From: Nitrosomonas eutropha
GTDB taxonomy: Bacteria > Pseudomonadota > Gammaproteobacteria > Burkholderiales > Nitrosomonadaceae
Assembly (NCBI GenBank): GCA_014584635.1
Contig: JACTML010000194.1
Span: 1 to 15,715, forward strand
DNA: 15,715 nucleotides
Direction of reading: 5' to 3'
Shown here: piece after piece, positions 15,558 through 15,715 of the stretch
How positions within the stretch are numbered: the first letter of the stretch is position 1
Layout of the letters: every line of letters starts with the position of its first letter
The notes under the pieces: generated by a model
Seen by the model: the letters and a program-made list of their open reading frames with translations, nothing else
The model's database searches: none
Told to the model about the DNA's origin: nothing
Made by a program: the position numbers and the translations under genes

Positions 15558-15604
15558 AGTATGCTGTGACCGGGTTGCTGGATTATTGATGCGGGCATTA
15601 ATGA

Positions 15605-15715
<111 letters not shown>

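Overview
The window looks like a chromosomal segment of a betaproteobacterium, most plausibly an ammonia oxidiser of the Nitrosomonas type. This is inferred from the gene order (dcd-apbC divergent from metG; mrcA divergent from pilMNOPQ; tRNA-Tyr/Gly/Thr followed by tuf), the moderate base composition and the protein flavour. No database search was possible. Nearly all of the window is ordinary core genome, with no mobile element, CRISPR array or phage gene visible.

Left edge (1-1641). A phosphate-selective porin (OprO/OprP family) gene is read leftward and runs off the window. It appears to begin at a TTG codon. Its promoter carries four head-to-tail 11-bp PhoB half-sites placed exactly 10 bp from a -10 element, so the gene is predicted to be switched on by phosphate starvation. 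About 435 bp without a gene follow, holding two short palindromes.

Uncharacterised pair and housekeeping block (1642-7378). An FmdE-domain protein and a small cupin form a two-gene unit of unknown function. Converging on them is apbC-dcd (Fe-S carrier/Mrp ATPase, dCTP deaminase). metG (methionyl-tRNA synthetase) diverges from apbC. alkB (repair of alkylated DNA) lies convergent to metG and downstream of mrcA.

Cell envelope block (7466-15035). mrcA encodes the bifunctional peptidoglycan synthase PBP1A. Divergent from it is the complete type IV pilus alignment and secretin operon pilMNOPQ, in which all four gene junctions overlap by 4 nt, pointing to translational coupling. PilM, PilN, PilO and PilP would form the inner-membrane/periplasmic alignment complex that connects to the outer-membrane secretin PilQ.

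Translation block (15148-15715). A strong sigma-70 promoter with a GC-rich discriminator drives tRNA-Tyr(GTA), tRNA-Gly(TCC), tRNA-Thr(GGT) and the start of tuf (EF-Tu), which runs off the right edge. The aroK-aroB pair that often follows pilQ in related bacteria is absent here. I see no clearly new multi-gene system. The best candidates for a second look are the Pho-box array with its porin, the FmdE-cupin pair, and the imperfect hairpin between tRNA-Tyr and tRNA-Gly.
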